From NCBI GenBank assembly GCA_964628215.1, contig CAZVNF010000087.1, forward strand, positions 1-15,623: a DNA stretch of 15,623 nt, in the 5' to 3' direction. Below, one piece after another: positions 1 through 7,266 of this stretch; the first letter of the stretch is position 1, and each line of letters starts with the position of its first letter. The notes under the pieces were generated by a model. It made no database searches. It saw only the letters and a list, made by a program, of their open reading frames with translations, and was not told the DNA's origin. This DNA is from CAIVAT01 sp964628215. GTDB lineage: Bacteria > Bacteroidota > Bacteroidia > Bacteroidales > FEN-979. A program made the position numbers and the translations under genes.

Positions 1-64
1 AGGAAAAAGAAGGGCAGGGTTGTTAAGGAAAAAGTCAGACCGGCATCTAATATAAATATAATTA

Positions 65-96
65 TTTGTGATTTGAATCGCATATATGTATATTTG
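65..96 (+). promoter_or_regulatory. Bacteroidota-type promoter for the AAA ATPase gene
   Basis: A TTTG at 65-68 is followed after 20 bases by TATATTTG at 89-96, which fits the Bacteroidota housekeeping promoter pattern TTTG / 19-21 bases / TAnnTTTG. Transcription would begin a few bases after 96, leaving a leader of only about 8-10 bases before the ATG at 111. Bases 1-64 hold no gene I can support. The surrounding DNA is very AT-rich, so a chance match is possible. Confidence 0.6.
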
Positions 97-110
97 TATA
101 AAAACAAATC

Positions 111-1241
111 ATGGTAAAACGACACCTTGAAAAAGAGATTGAAAAGTACTTGTTTCAGAAGAAAGCAATCATCATTTATGGTGCAAGGCAGGTTGGTAAA
201 ACCACCCTTGTTGAACACATCATCAAAGATATGCCTGGGAAAGCGCTTGTCCTGAATGGAGATGAAGCGGATGTCCGTGAGTTGTTATCAAACCAGAATC
301 CTGCAAAATTAACCCCTGTGATCGGTGATCATAAAATAATCGTCATTGATGAGGCACAACGAATTCCGGAAACAGGGCTGGCATTAAAGATCATTTACGA
401 CAATTTTAAAGATGTTCAACTGATTGCAACCGGTTCGTCGTCATTCGAACTGGCGAGAAAAGTCAATGAGCCGATGACCGGGAGAAAACTTGAATTTTTC
501 CTGCATCCTTTTTCATTTGGTGAAATGGTGGACCACCATGGATTTCTGAAAGAAAAACGGCTCCTGGAACATCGGTTGATCTATGGTTATTATCCGGATA
601 TCGCAATGAATCCCGGGAATGAAGTCAGGTTTTTAAAATCACTGGCGTCAAATTTTCTTTATAAGGATTTACTGACCCTGGAACAAATTCATAAGCCTGT
701 TCTTCTGGAAAAAATTTTAAAAGCGCTGGCTTTACAAACAGGCAATGAGGTTTCTTTCAACGAGTTGGCACAGTTGCTTGATTCCGATAGAGGTACGATA
801 GAGAAGTATATTGACCTCCTTGAAAAATCTTATCTGATTTTCAGGTTGAACGGATTGAATCGAAATTTGCGAAATGAAATTAAAAAGGGAAAGAAAATTT
901 ATTTTTATGACAACGGAATAAGGAATGCCATTCTGGGTAACTTTCTTCCCCTTTCGTCAAGGGTCGATACAGGAGCATTGTGGGAAAATTTCCTGATAAG
1001 TGAAAGATATAAGCTACTGGGCGATAAAGATGTTGATTTCAAACCGTGGTTTTGGAGAACTTCCCAACAGCAGGAAATTGATTATATTGAGGAACGAGAG
1101 GGTAAATTGTATGCTTTTGAATTCAAATGGAACGTCAGAAAACAATTCCGTTTATCTAAAACCTTTGCAAATGCATATCCGGAATCCGAATTTAAGGTAA
1201 TATCGCCAGATAACATGTATGATTTTCTGGTATCTGTATAG
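111..1241 (+). CDS. AAA family ATPase with C-terminal DUF4143 domain
   Basis: This 376-residue protein is a typical AAA_14/DUF4143 ATPase. Residues 24-32 (GARQVGKTT) form the Walker A loop, 76-83 (IIVIDEAQ) the Walker B strand with D80 and E81, and 104-111 (LIATGSSS) a sensor-1-like strand. The second half (about 190-376) contains a winged-helix-like stretch and a C-terminal DUF4143 region. That region ends in E322-I-D324 ... E337-F-K339, which resembles a PD-(D/E)xK nuclease-like core. The start is the first ATG after a good promoter, and there is no Shine-Dalgarno sequence, as expected in this phylum. The family is widespread, often strain-specific and present in several copies, and its biological role is unsettled. 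The gene is clearly more AT-rich than its neighbours (18-19 G+C in two 60-base samples), which suggests transfer. It appears intact. The family call is firm; the function is unknown. Confidence 0.9.
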   Translation: MVKRHLEKEIEKYLFQKKAIIIYGARQVGKTTLVEHIIKDMPGKALVLNGDEADVRELLSNQNPAKLTPVIGDHKIIVIDEAQRIPETGLALKIIYDNFKDVQLIATGSSSFELARKVNEPMTGRKLEFFLHPFSFGEMVDHHGFLKEKRLLEHRLIYGYYPDIAMNPGNEVRFLKSLASNFLYKDLLTLEQIHKPVLLEKILKALALQTGNEVSFNELAQLLDSDRGTIEKYIDLLEKSYLIFRLNGLNRNLRNEIKKGKKIYFYDNGIRNAILGNFLPLSSRVDTGALWENFLISERYKLLGDKDVDFKPWFWRTSQQQEIDYIEEREGKLYAFEFKWNVRKQFRLSKTFANAYPESEFKVISPDNMYDFLVSV

Positions 1242-1263
1242 CACTGGCCTTTCCCTTCAATGT

Positions 1264-1797
1264 TCACCATGTATCCCAATGAATCTTGTCCGCCCGGAAC
1301 TTATCCTTCGGCAGATCCGCCCCCGTGGGATGCCCCACCGGGATAATGCTGAAAGGCTGAACGGTGGCCGGCAATTCCAGCAGTTTTCTTACATGATCTT
1401 CACGCTCTTGTATCGGGTACAGTGCCGACCACACCGCACCCAGGCGCATGCCCTCTGCTGCAAGGAGGATGTTCTCGGTGGCAGCAGCCGCATCCTGGTG
1501 CCACAGATCCGTAGCTCCCTCCTGGAGCACAACAGAATCATCCCCGCAAACTACAATGCATGCACCCGCGGTGAACAGCATTTTGGTAAACGGAAGCCCT
1601 TCCCCCAGGGCGTTCAGTATGGAACGCTCTGTAACTGCCACAAAAGCCAGCGGCTGCCGGTTCCGTGCAGAAGGAGCGGCCATTCCGGCTTTCAGCAACG
1701 CCAGCAGGCATGCCTTGGTAACTGGTTCCCCGGTGTAATTGCGTACACTCTTCCTGCCCATGATGTTCTCCAGGATAATGGTTGTTTTATCGGTCAT
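1264..1797 (-). CDS. Nitroreductase family protein (FMN-dependent oxidoreductase)
   Basis: The 178-residue product matches the small single-domain nitroreductase fold, which binds FMN and uses NAD(P)H to reduce nitro compounds, quinones or related substrates in the cytoplasm. Visible signatures are the N-terminal phosphate-binding segment R15-K-S-V-R19, the P42-S-A-R-N-R-Q-P49 motif that contacts FMN, a D-AAAATENILLAA helix in the second half, and PVGHPTG near the C-terminus. An in-frame ATG lies 54 bases further upstream (1851), but the only promoter-like box (1818-1825) lies inside that extension and the extra residues do not resemble the family start, so ATG 1797 is preferred. The gene converges on the AAA ATPase gene with 22 bases between stops and is divergent from ileS. 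It is strikingly GC-rich (39 of 60 in 1441-1500). The physiological substrate cannot be told from sequence. Confidence 0.88.
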   Translation of the reverse strand: MTDKTTIILENIMGRKSVRNYTGEPVTKACLLALLKAGMAAPSARNRQPLAFVAVTERSILNALGEGLPFTKMLFTAGACIVVCGDDSVVLQEGATDLWHQDAAAATENILLAAEGMRLGAVWSALYPIQEREDHVRKLLELPATVQPFSIIPVGHPTGADLPKDKFRADKIHWDTW

Positions 1798-1817
1798 TCC
1801 TGTTTCAATTTGAACTG

Positions 1818-1825
1818 CAAAGTTA
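1818..1825 (-). promoter_or_regulatory. Probable -7 box for the nitroreductase gene
   Basis: On the minus strand TAACTTTG (1825 to 1818) matches the Bacteroidota -7 element TAnnTTTG and would give a leader of about 15 bases to the ATG at 1797. I found no good TTG partner 19-21 bases upstream, so the match is half a promoter. It lies only 15 bases from the oppositely directed -7 box of ileS. Confidence 0.5.
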
Positions 1826-1840
1826 TAAAAGAAATTTTCG

Positions 1841-1848
1841 TAATTTTG
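1841..1848 (+). promoter_or_regulatory. Probable -7 box for ileS
   Basis: TAATTTTG at 1841-1848 matches TAnnTTTG and lies about 80 bases before the ileS ATG, giving a leader of roughly 75 bases. The nearest upstream TTG (1810-1812) is 28 bases away, which is too far for the usual spacing, so recognition may depend on the -7 element alone or on an activator. Confidence 0.5.
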
Positions 1849-1867
1849 CACGCCTTTTTAAAGTACA

Positions 1868-1885
1868 GTCAGCGCAATTGCTGAC
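1868..1885 (+). promoter_or_regulatory. Hairpin in the ileS leader
   Basis: GTCAGC (1868-1873) and GCTGAC (1880-1885) are perfect inverted arms separated by GCAATT, so the predicted ileS leader RNA can form a 6-bp stem with a 6-base loop about 45 bases before the start codon. No U-run follows, so it is not an intrinsic terminator, and no T-box consensus is visible. It could be a protein-binding site, a transcript-stabilising structure or chance. Confidence 0.3.
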
Positions 1886-1911
1886 CCTGCTGCCGGATCA
1901 ACAACCCCGGT

Positions 1912-1932
1912 ATGATGAAAGATAAACGATGA
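1912..1932 (+). other. Possible six-codon upstream ORF overlapping the ileS start
   Basis: An ATG at 1912 opens a six-codon frame (MMKDKR) whose TGA stop at 1930-1932 overlaps the ileS ATG at 1929 in the ATGA configuration typical of translationally coupled genes. It contains no isoleucine codon, so it is not a classical attenuation peptide. Whether it is translated is unknown, and frames this short arise easily by chance. Confidence 0.2.
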
Positions 1933-4900
1933 GTAAACGATACGCTGAATACAAAACTCTCGACCTGTCCAGGATTGGAAATGAAATCCAGTCCTATTGG
2001 GAGCAACATGACACTTTCGGGAAGAGTCTGAAACTCACGGAAGGGAAACCTCCCTATGTGTTTTATGAAGGACCCCCTTCTGCCAATGGCATCCCCGGGA
2101 TCCACCACGTTATGGCAAGGGCCATCAAGGATATTTTCTGCCGGTATAAGACCATGAAAGGTTTTTATGTCAGCCGGAAGGCAGGCTGGGATACCCATGG
2201 ACTGCCCATCGAGATCGGTGTGGAGAAAAAACTCGGAATCACCAAGGAAGATATAGGAAAATCAATCTCTATCGAGGATTATAACAAGGAATGCCGCACG
2301 GAGGTAATGAAATACAAGGATCTGTGGGACGATCTTACCATCAGGATGGGGTACTGGCTTAACCTCGACGACCCCTATATTACCTATGAAAACAAATATA
2401 TTGAAAGTGTCTGGTACCTTTTAGGCAAATTATATGAGAAAGGGCTCCTTTACAAAGGATACACCATTCAACCTTATTCCCCGGCTGCCGGGACCGGTCT
2501 CAGTACACACGAACTGAACCAGCCAGGTACCTATAAAATGGTAAAGGACCATACCGTGGTTGCCCAGTTCAAAGTGACCAGGGATGCAAAATCGGAATTC
2601 CTTTTCGGTGACCTCTTTGGCGAATTGTACATCCTTGCCTGGACCACCACCCCCTGGACGTTGCCTTCAAATACGGGGCTTGCCATGGGAAAGGATATCA
2701 CCTATTGCCTGGTTAAAACATTCAATCCCTATACATTCACTGAGCAAACTGTTGTGCTTGCCAAAGAGCTGCTTCACAACTATTTTCCTGAGAAGAACAG
2801 TCAGCTCGAAATGGAAAGCTATCATGAGGGCGACAAGCACATCCCTTACCAGGTTGTGACTGAATTCAAGGGCAAGGCATTTGAAGGAATTCGTTTTGAA
2901 CAATTGCTTCCTTATGCTCAACCTGAAGATGGTGACCCGTTTCGCGTGGTAATGGGAGATTTTGTAACCACCGAAGATGGCACCGGTATCGTTCATATCG
3001 CTCCAAGTTTTGGAGCCGACGATTTTCGCACAGGCCGCCAGAATGGGCTGGGTACCCTTACCCTTGTTGACAAACAGGGCAGGTTTACGGAGCAGATGGG
3101 CGAATTTGCCGGCCGCTACGTTAAACCCGATTATGATGCAGCCTGTATTTCAGGCGATTGCCCCCCTGTGGATATCGATATCATTGTCAAGCTCAAACAC
3201 GAGAATAAGGCATTTAAGTCGGAGAAATACGAGCATTCATACCCGCACTGCTGGCGAACTGATAAACCCATCCTCTATTATCCGCTCGATTCCTGGTTTA
3301 TCCGCACCACCGCCTACAAGGACGATATGATCGCCCTCAACAAGACCATCAACTGGAAACCTGAATCGACCGGGTCCGGGCGCTTTGGCAACTGGCTTGA
3401 GAACCTGGTCGACTGGAACCTCTCACGTTCACGGTTTTGGGGAACACCCCTGCCGATCTGGAGGTCTGCCGATCAGGAAAAAGAGATTTGTATCGGATCT
3501 GTTGCCCAACTGAAGGCGGAAATTGCAAAGGCCGTTTCGGCCGGACTGATGAAATCCAACCCGCTGGAAAACTATGATCCGGAGTCGACAACCGATGAGA
3601 ACTATCACTCCTTCGACCTTCACCGCCCGTTTGTCGATGATATCATCCTGGTTACGGACGATGGCATGCCGATGTATCGCGAAACCGACCTGATCGACGT
3701 ATGGTTTGATTCCGGTGCGATGCCTTATGCCCAGTATCATTATCCGTTTGAACAGACACGTAAACTGGAAAGCTACTTCCCTGCCGATTTTATCGCCGAA
3801 GGGGTGGATCAGACCCGCGGATGGTTCTTTACCCTCCATGCCATCGCCGTGATGCTTTTTGGCGGGGTCTCTTATAAAACCTGTGTTTCCAACGGACTGG
3901 TGCTCGACAAGAAAGGCAATAAAATGTCGAAACGCCTGGGCAATGCGGTTGATCCGTTTGAAACCATCAATAAATACGGACCCGACGCCACGCGGTGGTA
4001 CATGATCACCAATTCACAGCCCTGGGACAACCTTAAATTTGATGTGGAAGGGATAGAAGAGATCAGGCGGAAGTTCTTCGGAACCCTGTATAATATTTAT
4101 GCCTTTTATTCCCTGTATGCCAACATCGACGGATTCATTTACCAGGAACCGGAAATTGCCATCAGCGAGCGCCCCGAAATCGACCGCTGGATACTCTCCG
4201 AACTCAACTCCCTGATCGGGGTGGTGGATGAATGCTATGCCGAATATGAACCCACCAAAGCCGGCCGGGCAATTTCCGATTTTGTGGATGCACACCTGAG
4301 CAACTGGTATGTGCGTCTTTGCCGCCGCCGTTTCTGGAGAGGGGACTATTCACAGGATAAAATTTCTGCATATCAGACGCTTTACCGGTGCCTTGAGGTG
4401 ATCGCACAACTGTCATCCCCCATCGCTCCTTTCTTTGCCGAAAGGTTGTTTGTTGATCTGAACACAGTGACCGGCAGGTACCCGGTTGATTCCGTTCACC
4501 TGACCTCATTCCCCCATGCCGATATTTCGTTGATAGACAAAGACCTGGAAGAGCGAATGGAACTGGCACAGCAAATCGCTTCCATGGTTTTATCCATCCG
4601 GAAATCAACCAAACTGCGCGTACGCCAGCCGTTGAACAAGGTGCTTGTTCCCATACTGAATGACCACATCGCGGCGCAGATCGACGCGGTAAAAAACCTG
4701 ATCCTTTCGGAAGTGAATGTGAAAGAACTTGAATACATCACTGATACCGCCGGAATACTCGTGAAAAAAGTCAAACCGGATTTTAAAAAACTGGGTCCCA
4801 GGTATGGCAAAATGATGAAACAACTCGCTGTTGCGGTTACTTCTATTACCCGGCAGGAGATCAGCATACTTGAAAAAGAGGGAAGATTAACCATTGAAGT

Positions 4901-5294
4901 GGAAGGCCAGCCGGTTGAATTATTGTTGGATGATGTGGAGATCCTTTCTGAAGACATCCAGGGATGGCAGGTTGCGAGCATGGGTAATTTAACCGTTGCT
5001 CTCGACATCACACTCACTCCCGAACTACTGCAGGAAGGCATTGCCAGGGAAATTATCAACAGAATTCAGAATCTCCGTAAGGACAAGGGTTTCGAAGTAA
5101 CCGATAAGATTAAAGTTAAAATACAATCACATGCCGATCTTGACGAAGCTGTGAATCGTAATATTTCCTATATTTGCTCGGAAACACTGGCTCAATCTTT
5201 TGAAGTAGTTGCTGCGATTGAAGAGGCAGAAAAAGTATCAGTTGAAATCACAGACAACATTTCAACATTCATTGAAATTAACAGAGTGGACTAA
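1929..5294 (+). CDS. ileS: Isoleucyl-tRNA synthetase, type 2 (IleRS2)
   Basis: The 1121-residue enzyme charges tRNA-Ile with isoleucine in the cytoplasm and edits misactivated valine. The class I Rossmann domain is clear: PSANG at 51-54 leads to the signature tetrapeptide at 57-60, then GWDTHGLPIE, and the KMSKR loop is at 665-669. The CP1 editing domain carries WTTTPWTLPSN (238-248) and HIAPSFGADD (356-365). A long anticodon-binding and C-terminal region follows from about residue 750. Length and the absence of the C-terminal zinc-binding cysteine cluster place it in the eukaryote-like type 2 group, which is naturally poorly sensitive to mupirocin. The signature reads G57-I-H-H60, meaning the first and third residues of the canonical HIGH are swapped. 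It is first in a cluster with the DksA-like gene (12-base gap) and lspA (24-base gap). Confidence 0.98.
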   Translation: MSKRYAEYKTLDLSRIGNEIQSYWEQHDTFGKSLKLTEGKPPYVFYEGPPSANGIPGIHHVMARAIKDIFCRYKTMKGFYVSRKAGWDTHGLPIEIGVEKKLGITKEDIGKSISIEDYNKECRTEVMKYKDLWDDLTIRMGYWLNLDDPYITYENKYIESVWYLLGKLYEKGLLYKGYTIQPYSPAAGTGLSTHELNQPGTYKMVKDHTVVAQFKVTRDAKSEFLFGDLFGELYILAWTTTPWTLPSNTGLAMGKDITYCLVKTFNPYTFTEQTVVLAKELLHNYFPEKNSQLEMESYHEGDKHIPYQVVTEFKGKAFEGIRFEQLLPYAQPEDGDPFRVVMGDFVTTEDGTGIVHIAPSFGADDFRTGRQNGLGTLTLVDKQGRFTEQMGEFAGRYVKPDYDAACISGDCPPVDIDIIVKLKHENKAFKSEKYEHSYPHCWRTDKPILYYPLDSWFIRTTAYKDDMIALNKTINWKPESTGSGRFGNWLENLVDWNLSRSRFWGTPLPIWRSADQEKEICIGSVAQLKAEIAKAVSAGLMKSNPLENYDPESTTDENYHSFDLHRPFVDDIILVTDDGMPMYRETDLIDVWFDSGAMPYAQYHYPFEQTRKLESYFPADFIAEGVDQTRGWFFTLHAIAVMLFGGVSYKTCVSNGLVLDKKGNKMSKRLGNAVDPFETINKYGPDATRWYMITNSQPWDNLKFDVEGIEEIRRKFFGTLYNIYAFYSLYANIDGFIYQEPEIAISERPEIDRWILSELNSLIGVVDECYAEYEPTKAGRAISDFVDAHLSNWYVRLCRRRFWRGDYSQDKISAYQTLYRCLEVIAQLSSPIAPFFAERLFVDLNTVTGRYPVDSVHLTSFPHADISLIDKDLEERMELAQQIASMVLSIRKSTKLRVRQPLNKVLVPILNDHIAAQIDAVKNLILSEVNVKELEYITDTAGILVKKVKPDFKKLGPRYGKMMKQLAVAVTSITRQEISILEKEGRLTIEVEGQPVELLLDDVEILSEDIQGWQVASMGNLTVALDITLTPELLQEGIAREIINRIQNLRKDKGFEVTDKIKVKIQSHADLDEAVNRNISYICSETLAQSFEVVAAIEEAEKVSVEITDNISTFIEINRVD

Positions 5295-5306
5295 TACATT
5301 TGAATT

Positions 5307-5750
5307 ATGAAAAAAGCAACAGGAACAACACAGACGGAAAAAAACCGGTATGCTGATGACGAGCTCGAGGATTTCAGACAGATTATTCTTAAAAAGCTTG
5401 AGAAGGCTCACCATGACCTGAAGTTGCTTACGGAATCGTATACAACGGGAAATGAGCATGATACCAACGACACCTCCCCCACCTTCAAGGTGCTTGAAGA
5501 GGGTTACCAGGTGTTTTCAAAAGAGGAGAACAGCAAGTTTGCTGCCCGCCAGGAGAAATTCATCAAATCGCTTGAGAATGCCCTGATCAGGATTGAAAAT
5601 AAAACCTACGGCATTTGCAGGGTTACCGGAAAACTCATTCCGGCCGACCGTTTGCGCAGTGTACCCCATGCCACGCTGAGCATCGAAGCCAAGCGTGTGC
5701 AGGCTGTAGCGCCGGTGGCCGTTCGTCCATTCGATCCTGATATGGAATAA
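5307..5750 (+). CDS. TraR/DksA family protein with degenerate zinc site
   Basis: This 147-residue protein has the DksA layout. A long helical N-terminal part (about 15-100) forms the presumed coiled coil, with acidic residues D52 and D55 (DTND) where DksA has its tip aspartates. A small C-terminal globular segment (100-130) follows, reading YGICRVTGKLIPADRLRSVP and then ATLSIEAKR. In classical DksA this segment is a four-cysteine zinc finger. Here only C104 remains; the other positions are T107, S125 and A128. DksA proteins enter the RNA polymerase secondary channel and alter promoter choice, often with ppGpp. I infer a similar role here without zinc, as known for DksA2-type variants with reduced cysteine sets. 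Its place between ileS and lspA is an arrangement I recognise from other Bacteroidota. Only 12 bases separate it from ileS, so it is probably cotranscribed. Confidence 0.88.
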   Translation: MKKATGTTQTEKNRYADDELEDFRQIILKKLEKAHHDLKLLTESYTTGNEHDTNDTSPTFKVLEEGYQVFSKEENSKFAARQEKFIKSLENALIRIENKTYGICRVTGKLIPADRLRSVPHATLSIEAKRVQAVAPVAVRPFDPDME

Positions 5751-5774
5751 GCTTTCCTGCAACATACATCTCTT

Positions 5775-6383
5775 TTGAAAAAAGCTGCGATTATTGTCTT
5801 CGCTATTCTGTTTTTTGACCAGGTACTGAAATTCTGGATCAAGACCAGTTTCTACATGGGAGAGAGCCATGCCCTTCTGGGAAGTTGGTTCTATCTGCAT
5901 TTTACGGAAAATGAGGGAATGGCTTTCGGCATGAAACTGGGAGGTAGTTATGGCAAGTTGTTGTTGAGCCTTTTCAGGATCTTTGCGGTAATTATCATTG
6001 CCGGATGGCTTTACCGGGTTACAAGGAAAGGAGCGGGAACCATGTTGATACTCTGTATTTCGCTAATTCTGGCAGGAGCTCTCGGGAATATTATCGACAG
6101 TGCGTTTTATGGAGTTATTTTCAACGAAAGCACCTATATGCAAGTGGCTACCTTCCTCCCGAAAGGAGGTGGATATGGTACTTTTTTACATGGTAAAGTG
6201 GTAGATATGCTTTACTTTCCGGTCATTGAATCGCATTATCCCGCCTGGATGCCGTTTTGGGCTGGCGAAGAATTCATCTTTTTCCGGCCGGTATTCAACA
6301 TTGCCGACTCTTCAATCACCACCGGCGTTTTAATCCTTATTTTGTTTCAAAAGCAGGTATTCGGACAGGTTACCTCACCCTGA
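5775..6383 (+). CDS. lspA: Lipoprotein signal peptidase (signal peptidase II), TTG start
   Basis: LspA is an inner-membrane aspartyl protease that removes the signal peptide of diacylated prolipoproteins just before the lipidated cysteine. The 202-residue product has four hydrophobic segments and the family motifs: D15-Q-x-x-K in the first membrane helix, T44-E-N-E-G-M-A-F-G52, G104-N-I-I-D108, V142-V-D144 and F174-N-I-A-D178. D144 and D178 are the likely catalytic pair. They are 34 residues apart, against about 20 in proteobacterial enzymes, because of an insertion around 150-168. The start is TTG at 5775: no in-frame ATG lies between the previous stop (5748-5750) and residue 28, and starting at residue 28 would remove the first helix. 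The third gene of the ileS cluster, it ends inside the tail of the opposing M23 gene. Confidence 0.95.
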   Translation: MKKAAIIVFAILFFDQVLKFWIKTSFYMGESHALLGSWFYLHFTENEGMAFGMKLGGSYGKLLLSLFRIFAVIIIAGWLYRVTRKGAGTMLILCISLILAGALGNIIDSAFYGVIFNESTYMQVATFLPKGGGYGTFLHGKVVDMLYFPVIESHYPAWMPFWAGEEFIFFRPVFNIADSSITTGVLILILFQKQVFGQVTSP

Positions 6384-7233
6384 TCGACCTTCCCACCCTT
6401 AACGTGGTGGTTGGTTTAATCTTGTTCATGGCACAGATCTCCTTCACGGAAGTATGGTATTTGCGTGCCAGTTTGCCGATGGTGTCACCGCTTTTAATCT
6501 TGACAACCTGTGCATTGGCAACATGATCGTTAGGGTAAAACACCTTTTTTGTCACAGGAAAGGAGTTTGCAATCAGTACCCGGTTGTCGTAGTCGATCAT
6601 CCTGAGCGGGTCAAGGGGAATGTCTTTGTAACGCACTTCAAAGTGAAGGTGCGGCCCGCGGCTTCTCCCGGTCGATCCTCCCAGGGCAATATCATCGCCC
6701 GACTTCACCACTTCATTCACCTTGACGGTGATCTTTGACAGGTGTCCGTAATAGGTTTCCAGTCCATTGTAATGACGGATAATGATCAGGTTGCCGAATC
6801 CGCCACGGTTGTACTTTGCATAACGAACTACCCCATCAAAGGCAGAGCGAATGGTGTCTCCTTTGTTCAACTTGATATCCAGTCCCTTGTGCGAATAGGT
6901 AAATCCGCGAAAAAGCTTACCATAGTATGGCAGGGTGAAAACCCTTTCTGCGGAAGTGAGTGTGATCACGGTATCGCGAATGGAGTCGGGTTTAATCCGG
7001 TATGCGAATATCTGGTCGTTGATCCACTGGGCAGTAAATAATCCGGTGGAATCATCTTCCATGCTCATCATCATGGGCTCGTCCTGGAGATACTCCCACG
7101 TGAAATTTTTATAGAGAATAGCGCTCCCTTTCGGAGTTTCCACGGTATCAATAATGGCATCGGTATTCCGCTGTGCAAATGAAAAAAGCGGGATAACAAA
7201 AACCAGCAACAACCACAATTTTAATAACTTCAT
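6370..7233 (-). CDS. Secreted M23 family peptidase with C-terminal LysM domain
   Basis: This 287-residue envelope enzyme is predicted to cut peptide cross-links in peptidoglycan. Residues 1-20 are a signal peptide (MKLLKLW, a hydrophobic core, then SFAQ). The M23 domain spans about 105-210 with zinc-binding and catalytic residues H115-x3-D119, H164 (YYGHLS) and H195-L-H197-F-E, so it should be active. Residues 243-287 form a LysM peptidoglycan-binding module (KIKSGDTIGKLARKYH ... LRVGRSIRVR). An in-frame ATG at 7308 lies upstream of the near-consensus promoter at 7267-7297 and would bury the signal peptide, so ATG 7233 is chosen. The last 14 bases overlap the end of lspA tail to tail. It is divergent from atpD. 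Confidence 0.92.
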   Translation of the reverse strand: MKLLKLWLLLVFVIPLFSFAQRNTDAIIDTVETPKGSAILYKNFTWEYLQDEPMMMSMEDDSTGLFTAQWINDQIFAYRIKPDSIRDTVITLTSAERVFTLPYYGKLFRGFTYSHKGLDIKLNKGDTIRSAFDGVVRYAKYNRGGFGNLIIIRHYNGLETYYGHLSKITVKVNEVVKSGDDIALGGSTGRSRGPHLHFEVRYKDIPLDPLRMIDYDNRVLIANSFPVTKKVFYPNDHVANAQVVKIKSGDTIGKLARKYHTSVKEICAMNKIKPTTTLRVGRSIRVR

Positions 7234-7266
7234 TGGTGAAATGTAAGGTTCATTATAAACAAACGA

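Noticed and set aside
1219..1884. Long open frame on the plus strand opposite the nitroreductase gene
   Set aside because: It overlaps a gene with clear family motifs on the other strand, has low-complexity composition rich in Arg, His, Cys and Pro, and has no recognisable domain. It is explained by the high GC content of this stretch.
1855..1928. T-box or other riboswitch in the ileS leader
   Set aside because: The leader is only about 75 bases, there is no T-box core sequence, and there is no terminator/antiterminator pair. Only one small hairpin is present.
4496..5059. 187-codon open frame on the minus strand inside ileS
   Set aside because: It is serine-rich shadow translation opposite the IleRS C-terminal region, with no start context or promoter.
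5295..5302. TACATTTG, a perfect -7 match in the gap between ileS and the DksA-like gene
   Set aside because: Transcription would begin at or after the ATG at 5307, giving a leaderless or truncated message. No TTG lies at the proper distance. Most likely chance, with the gene read from the ileS transcript.
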